The translations under genes and the position numbers were made by a program. DNA of 64,000 bases, taken from contig JAGYKE010000004.1 in assembly GCA_018401465.1 (NCBI GenBank), positions 62,001 to 126,000 on the forward strand, read 5' to 3'. The DNA is from Aestuariivita sp. Lineage in GTDB: Bacteria; Pseudomonadota; Alphaproteobacteria; Rhodobacterales; Rhodobacteraceae. Shown here in pieces: positions 59,524 to 64,000 of the stretch. The notes beneath the pieces are model-generated. The model saw only the letters and a list, made by a program, of their open reading frames with translations. It did no database searches and had not been told where the DNA came from. The number at the start of each line of letters is the position of its first letter. Position 1 is the first letter of the stretch.

Positions 59524-62259
59524 ATGCTCGACGCACCGAAAGCGGAATTCGATGTGCTGGAGGAGTTCACGCTCCCCAATGGGGGCACGGGCGCCTTCCA
59601 TTCCCTGCCCGAGCTGGAACGCCGCGGCGCGGGCAGGATTTCGCGGCTGCCGGTGTCAATCCGGATCCTGCTCGAGGCCGCAATCCGCAACTGCGACGGC
59701 AAGAAGGTCACCCAACAGCACGTGAAGGCACTGGCGGGCTGGCAGCCGAACGGGCGGCGGCAGGGCGAAGTGCCGTTGGTTCCATCCCGCATTCTCCTGC
59801 AAGATCTCAACGGCGTTCCGCTGATTGCCGATCTTGCCGCCATGCGCGATGCGGCGGTCGAGCTTGGCCGGGACCCCGCCCTGATCGAGCCTCTGGTTCA
59901 TGTCGACCTTGTCGTCGACCATTCGGTTCAGGTGGACAGCGTGCGTTCGCCGCTTTCCCTGCAACACAACATGCAGCTGGAATTCCAGCGCAACGAGGAG
60001 CGCTACCGTTTCCTCAAGTGGGGCGCGCAGGCCTTTGCCGGGGTGACCGTCATCCCGCCCGGCGTGGGCATCTGCCATCAGGTCAATCTGGAGCGCCTGT
60101 CGACGGGCGTGTGCGAACAGGCCGGGGTCTATTTCCCCGATACCGTTGTCTGCCCGGACAGCCACACCACGATGGTGAACGGTATCGGGGTGCTGGGATG
60201 GGGTGTCGGCGGGATCGAGGCCGAGGCGGGCATGCTTGGGCAGCCCATCTACTTCCTCACCCCCGATGTCACCGGGGTGGAGCTGGTGGGGGATGTGCCC
60301 GTCGGTGTGACGGCGACCGATATCGTCCTGAGCATCACCGAGCGGCTGAGGCACGAAGGCGTTGTCGGCGATTTCGTGGAGTTCTTCGGGACGGGCGTCG
60401 CGGCATTGCCCGTGCCGACACGGGCGACCATTGCCAACATGGCGCCCGAATACGGGGCCTTCATCGGGTTTTTTCCCACGGATGAGGCCGTTCTGGGCTA
60501 TTTCCGGGAAACCGACCGGCCGACCGACCTGCTCAGGGCCTATCTCACGGCGCAGGGCCTGTTCGGCATGCCGAACCGTGGCGATATCGACTATTCCCGC
60601 GTCATCACCATCGACCTGTCCGCCATGGTCCCGTGCATCGCAGGCCCCCGGCGGCCGCAGGATCGCATCGCGCTGAGCGAGGCGAAGGCGCGGTTGCGCG
60701 CCTTGCTGGCGACCCCGGCCTCGTCGGGCGGTTACGGCGTGGAGGCTGACGACCTTGGGCACAGGGTCGGAGTTCAGAGCGGCGGCGACGTCTTTTCCAT
60801 CGGGCACGGCGATATCCTGATCGCAGCCATCACATCGTGCACAAACACCTCCAACCCTTCGGCGATGGTGGCGGCGGGACTTCTGGCGCGGAATGCGCAA
60901 CGCCTGGGGCTGCGGGTCGCGCCGCATATCAAGACATCGCTTGCCCCGGGATCGCGGGCGGTCACCGACTATCTTGGCCGCGCGGGGCTGCTGGCACCGC
61001 TGTCTGCGCTCGGCTTCGACGTTGTGGCCTATGGCTGCACCACCTGCATCGGCTTTTCGGGCCCCCTCGATCCCGCCATCGAGCGGGTTCTCGAGGAAGA
61101 ACAGTTCGTCGGTTGCGCCGTCCTGTCTGGGAACCGCAATTTCGAAGCCCGCATCCACGGCAGCATCAAGGCCAACTTCCTTGCCTCTCCGCCGCTGGTC
61201 GTCGCCTATGCGCTTGCCGGCACGATGGACATCGACATCACAGCCGAACCCTTGGGCACCGGCGCGGATGGTCGCCCGGTCTTCCTGCGCGACATCTGGC
61301 CCGTGGAGGCCGAGGTGGAGGCCGTGATCCGCGACCATGTGGGCGTGGAGTCGTTCCGCGCCACCGCACGGCTCGGCGACGGCGGCGCGGATTGGGATGC
61401 CCTGCCCTCAGGATCGGGGCAGATCTATGATTGGCCACGCTCCACCTACCTGCTGCGGCCGCCTTTCTACGAGAATTTCGACCTCGATCCCCCGCGCAAG
61501 CGGCCCATCGCGGGGGCTCGGGCGCTGGCGATCTTCGGCAACTCGCTGACGACCGATCACATCAGCCCGGCGGGCGAGATCCGGGCCGACACGCCGGCAG
61601 GCGCCTATCTGCAGGAGCAGCAGGTCGCACCGGGCGAGTTCAATTCCTATGGTTCGCGGCGCGGCAACCACGAAGTGATGATGCGCGGCACCTTCGCCAA
61701 TCGCCGCATCAAGAACCTGATGCTGCCTGCGCGCAACGACGGCACCCCCGAAGAAGGCGGGCGCACCCTGTATCGCACCGCCTCGGGCACGTCGGAGATC
61801 GTGCCGATCTACGACGCAGCGATGGCCCATCAGCGCGACGGCACGCCGATGCTTGTCTTCGGCGGCAAGGAATACGGCACCGGCTCGGCGCGCGACTGGG
61901 CGGCCAAGGGCACCCGGCTTCTGGGCGTGGACGCGGTGATCGTCGAAAGCTTCGAGCGCATCCATCGCTCCAATCTCGTTCTTCTCGGCATTCTGCCGAT
62001 GGAATTCGCGCCCGGCTTCACGCGCGAAACACTCGGCCTCGACGGATCGGAAACCTTCGAGATCGCAGGGCTGAACGATCCCCTCACCCCCCGGCAGGGC
62101 GCCACTTTGGTAGTGTCACGCAGCGACGGCAGCACCACCGAGGTGCCGCTGGTGGTGCGTCTCGATACGCCCATCGAGGTCGAATACTACCGACACGGAG
62201 GCATCGTTCCCTTCGTGCTGCGCGAGATCTTCAACAGGCAGGAAGGGACGCGGCCATGA
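59524..62259 (+). CDS. acnD: Aconitase-superfamily hydratase, AcnD/AcnA type
   Basis: A 911-residue Fe-S hydro-lyase of the AcnA/AcnD/IRP1 group. Domains 1-3 carry the cluster cysteines (SCTNTSNPS, then GCTTCIG) and DSHTTMVNGIGVLGWGVGG; the swivelling domain 4 carries GGKEYGTGSARDWAAKG. PrpF is coupled directly downstream (ATGA), and AcnD-PrpF pairs dehydrate 2-methylcitrate to a 2-methylaconitate isomer. Several active-site blocks differ from AcnA: GSSRDW is GSARDW, CIGNSG is CIGFSG, and EYGATCGFFP is EYGAFIGFFP. prpB and prpC are absent nearby, so a different tricarboxylate substrate is possible. The start is ATG 59524 with GGAGGGG upstream. Confidence 0.85.
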   Translation: MLDAPKAEFDVLEEFTLPNGGTGAFHSLPELERRGAGRISRLPVSIRILLEAAIRNCDGKKVTQQHVKALAGWQPNGRRQGEVPLVPSRILLQDLNGVPLIADLAAMRDAAVELGRDPALIEPLVHVDLVVDHSVQVDSVRSPLSLQHNMQLEFQRNEERYRFLKWGAQAFAGVTVIPPGVGICHQVNLERLSTGVCEQAGVYFPDTVVCPDSHTTMVNGIGVLGWGVGGIEAEAGMLGQPIYFLTPDVTGVELVGDVPVGVTATDIVLSITERLRHEGVVGDFVEFFGTGVAALPVPTRATIANMAPEYGAFIGFFPTDEAVLGYFRETDRPTDLLRAYLTAQGLFGMPNRGDIDYSRVITIDLSAMVPCIAGPRRPQDRIALSEAKARLRALLATPASSGGYGVEADDLGHRVGVQSGGDVFSIGHGDILIAAITSCTNTSNPSAMVAAGLLARNAQRLGLRVAPHIKTSLAPGSRAVTDYLGRAGLLAPLSALGFDVVAYGCTTCIGFSGPLDPAIERVLEEEQFVGCAVLSGNRNFEARIHGSIKANFLASPPLVVAYALAGTMDIDITAEPLGTGADGRPVFLRDIWPVEAEVEAVIRDHVGVESFRATARLGDGGADWDALPSGSGQIYDWPRSTYLLRPPFYENFDLDPPRKRPIAGARALAIFGNSLTTDHISPAGEIRADTPAGAYLQEQQVAPGEFNSYGSRRGNHEVMMRGTFANRRIKNLMLPARNDGTPEEGGRTLYRTASGTSEIVPIYDAAMAHQRDGTPMLVFGGKEYGTGSARDWAAKGTRLLGVDAVIVESFERIHRSNLVLLGILPMEFAPGFTRETLGLDGSETFEIAGLNDPLTPRQGATLVVSRSDGSTTEVPLVVRLDTPIEVEYYRHGGIVPFVLREIFNRQEGTRP

Positions 62260-63422
62260 CGATGCAGACCCCCATCCCAGCCGTCTACATGCGCGGCGGG
62301 ACCAGCAAGGGCGTGTTCTTCCGCGACGACTGGCTGCCCGGCGACCCTGCCGTCCGAGAGCAGGTCCTGCTGCGCGTCGTTGGCAGCCCCGATCCCTATG
62401 GCCAGCAGATCGACGGGATGGGCGGGGGCACGTCGAGCACCACCAAGGCGGTGATCGTGGGGCCATCCTTACAGCCCGATTGTGATGTGGATTATACCTT
62501 CGGTGCGGTCGCAATCGGCACCCCGGTGATCGACTGGTCGGGCAATTGCGGCAACCTGACTTCGGCTGTCGGGCCCTTCGCCATCGCGCAGGGGCTGGTC
62601 ACGCCGCCACAAAACGGGATCGCCACGGTCCGTATCTGGCAGACCAACATCCGCGCCAAGATCATCGCGCATGTGCCGGTGCAGGATGGCCGGGTGGTCG
62701 AGGGCGGCGATTTCGTGCTGGACGGCGTCAGCTTTCCCGCCGCCGAAATCCAGCTCGAATTCCTGCAAGACCCCGGGCAATCGGACGCCATGTTCCCGAC
62801 CGGGCAGCTGATCGAGATGCTGGAGGTTCCCGGCGTCGGCACAATCGAGGCGACGCTGATCACCGCAGGCAATCCCGCGATCATCGTGCAGGCCGCGACC
62901 CTTGGCCTGACCGGGGCCGAGTTGCAGGCCGACATCAACGGCAATGCCGACCTGCTGGCCCGGGCCGAGGCGATCCGCGCCCATGGCGCCGTGCGCATGG
63001 GCCTGTCGGCCAGTGCCACCGATGCGACGGCCTTGCGGCCGCACACGCCCAAGCTGGCTTTTGTCGCCCCGCCCCGGTCCTACGTCGCCTCGAGCGGTCA
63101 GAGGGTTGCGGCAGAGGATATCCACCTGAATGCCCGCATCTTTTCGATGGGCAAGCTGCATCACGCGATGACCGGCACCGGCGCGGTGGGCCTTGCGGCG
63201 GCAGCGGCGATCCCCGGCACGATGGTCAGCGAAACTCTGGGCGGGCCGCGCATGCAGATGCGCTTTGGCCATCCGTCGGGGAGCCTGCTGGTCGGGGCGC
63301 AGACCGTCCGGCAGGGCAATGACTGGGCCGTCACCTCGGTCACCATGAGCCGCAGCGCCCGCCGCCTGATGGAGGGCGCGGTTCTGGTGCCCGATGCGAT
63401 CCTGCGCGGGGGGGCCGCGTGA
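62256..63422 (+). CDS. prpF: PrpF-family aconitate isomerase
   Basis: A 388-residue protein of the DapF-like fold. It begins AVYMRGGTSKGVFFRDDWLP, has GMGGGTSSTTKAVIVG with the conserved Lys, and SGNCGNLTSAVGPFAI with the conserved Cys, both proposed catalytic residues in PrpF. The last block MTGTGAVGLAAAAAIPGT is also standard. PrpF isomerises trans- or 2-methyl-cis-aconitate to the form that normal AcnB can hydrate. Its ATG overlaps the acnD stop by four bases, and its own stop overlaps the next start. Confidence 0.92.
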   Translation: MTMQTPIPAVYMRGGTSKGVFFRDDWLPGDPAVREQVLLRVVGSPDPYGQQIDGMGGGTSSTTKAVIVGPSLQPDCDVDYTFGAVAIGTPVIDWSGNCGNLTSAVGPFAIAQGLVTPPQNGIATVRIWQTNIRAKIIAHVPVQDGRVVEGGDFVLDGVSFPAAEIQLEFLQDPGQSDAMFPTGQLIEMLEVPGVGTIEATLITAGNPAIIVQAATLGLTGAELQADINGNADLLARAEAIRAHGAVRMGLSASATDATALRPHTPKLAFVAPPRSYVASSGQRVAAEDIHLNARIFSMGKLHHAMTGTGAVGLAAAAAIPGTMVSETLGGPRMQMRFGHPSGSLLVGAQTVRQGNDWAVTSVTMSRSARRLMEGAVLVPDAILRGGAA

Positions 63423-64000
63423 TGGGAGCGGCGCTGGAACAGGGCGAGGCCATCGACACCGCGGTCCCCGGGGTGCTGAGCGTGGCCATCAACTTTGGCA
63501 ACCCGATCCTCGCGTGTCGGGATGCGCAGGGAAAACCGGCCGGTGTTTCGGTCGATATCGCCCGGCGGATCGCTTCGGAGCTTTCGCTGGAATGCCGTCT
63601 CATCCCCTTCGAGGCGGCCAAGGACGCCGCGGCGGCTGTGGGTGCGGGCGACTGCGATCTGGGTTTTTTCGCTGCCGACCCGGCCCGGGCCGACAAGGTC
63701 GCCTTCACGCGCCCCTATCTTGCGATCGAGGGCAATTACCTCGTGCGGGACGGCTCGGCCTATCTGTGCAACGAGGACGTGGACCACACGGGCGTGCTGA
63801 TCGGTGTCGGTCGCGGCAGCGCCTATGATCTGTTCCTGACCCGCACCCTCCGCAAGGCCACGCTGGTGCGCGACTGCACCTCTCCCGAAGTGGTGGACAC
63901 TTTCGTGCGGCTGGGACTCGACGTCGCCGCCGGGGTGCGGGCGCAACTGGAGCAGGACGCGGCGCGGATCGGCGGTCTGCGTCTGATCCAGCCGCATTTC
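63422..64000 (+). CDS. Substrate-binding-domain (SBP family 3) protein, partial
   Basis: The first 193 codons of a periplasmic-binding type 2 protein of the SBP_bac_3 family; the right edge cuts it. Seen: SVAINFGNPILACRDAQGKP, GVSVDIARRIASELSLE, DLGFFAADPARADKVAFTRP and YLAIEGNYLVRDGS. Unusually there is no signal peptide; the domain begins within 20 residues of the ATG. It could be a cytosolic sensor or an enzyme built on this fold (compare cyclohexadienyl dehydratase), rather than a transporter subunit. Its ATG overlaps the prpF stop by one base. Confidence 0.8.
   Translation, partial: MGAALEQGEAIDTAVPGVLSVAINFGNPILACRDAQGKPAGVSVDIARRIASELSLECRLIPFEAAKDAAAAVGAGDCDLGFFAADPARADKVAFTRPYLAIEGNYLVRDGSAYLCNEDVDHTGVLIGVGRGSAYDLFLTRTLRKATLVRDCTSPEVVDTFVRLGLDVAAGVRAQLEQDAARIGGLRLIQPHF

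Noticed and set aside
58285-59601. Open frame antisense to the LysR gene
   Set aside because: The LysR protein on the plus strand has HTH and effector domains and a ribosome site; the antisense peptide has no recognisable feature.
59524-63422. Assigning the operon firmly to the 2-methylcitrate cycle
   Set aside because: prpB and prpC are not in view and the aconitase-like protein has unusual active-site residues, so the pathway is left open.

Overview
This is a GC-rich chromosomal stretch from an alphaproteobacterium, almost certainly a member of the Rhodobacterales (Rhodobacter/Roseobacter group). The evidence is the combination of an RpoHII-type heat-shock sigma factor behind an RpoE-type promoter, an FnrL-type regulator divergent from hemN with a shared FNR box, a membrane-anchored cytochrome c, a MoeB with a membrane N-terminus, and an intergenic hairpin repeat that I recognise from this family. 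I cannot name a species.

Layout. 1-4.06 kb (minus strand) is accessory DNA: the visible 1,131 codons of a very large primase-helicase protein that runs off the left edge, a translationally coupled 102-residue unknown, and an eroded small gene. 4.06-5.04 kb is a boundary zone with a secreted AOC/dirigent-like protein, a frameshifted IS1380-type transposase remnant and two adjacent palindromes. From trxC (5.0 kb) onward the window is mostly ordinary core genome: cspA, an L,D-transpeptidase, the tesA / ybbA-ybbP divergon, an NsrR-like Rrf2 regulator and a gamma-glutamylcyclotransferase across an FNR-type box, gltX, a Tat-exported metallo-hydrolase, a zincin, an amine oxidase-like flavoprotein and nadE.

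18.2-25.4 kb is an envelope region: an 18-unit MORN protein followed by the rod-shape operon mreB-mreC-mreD-mrdA-rodA. 25.4-36.2 kb holds a hydroxyacid reductase, an M3 peptidase, a PLP gamma-lyase, moeB-dut-coaBC, chaN-rpoH2 (RpoE-type promoter) and the cobalamin genes cobU-cobC. 36.3-47.2 kb holds comM, an esterase, gshB, yraN, rsmI, an LpoA-like lipoprotein overlapping glnD, then fnrL and hemN sharing an FNR box. 47.2-53.7 kb is a complete yejA-yejB-yejE-yejF peptide importer and a cytochrome cy-like gene. 53.7-58.1 kb holds pheA, an SRPBCC protein, nudC, a nucleotidase and the 4.5S/SRP RNA with a clear promoter.

The right end (58.5-64 kb) is a LysR-regulated catabolic operon: an aconitase-superfamily enzyme of the AcnD/AcnA type with unusual active-site changes, a PrpF-type isomerase, and a substrate-binding-domain protein cut by the window edge. 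No prpB or prpC is present, so it need not be the 2-methylcitrate cycle. The least ordinary parts are this operon, the primase/Fe-S-helicase fusion with a 52-base hairpin inside its coding sequence, and the RpoE-type promoter with a leader hairpin driving rpoH2-chaN.
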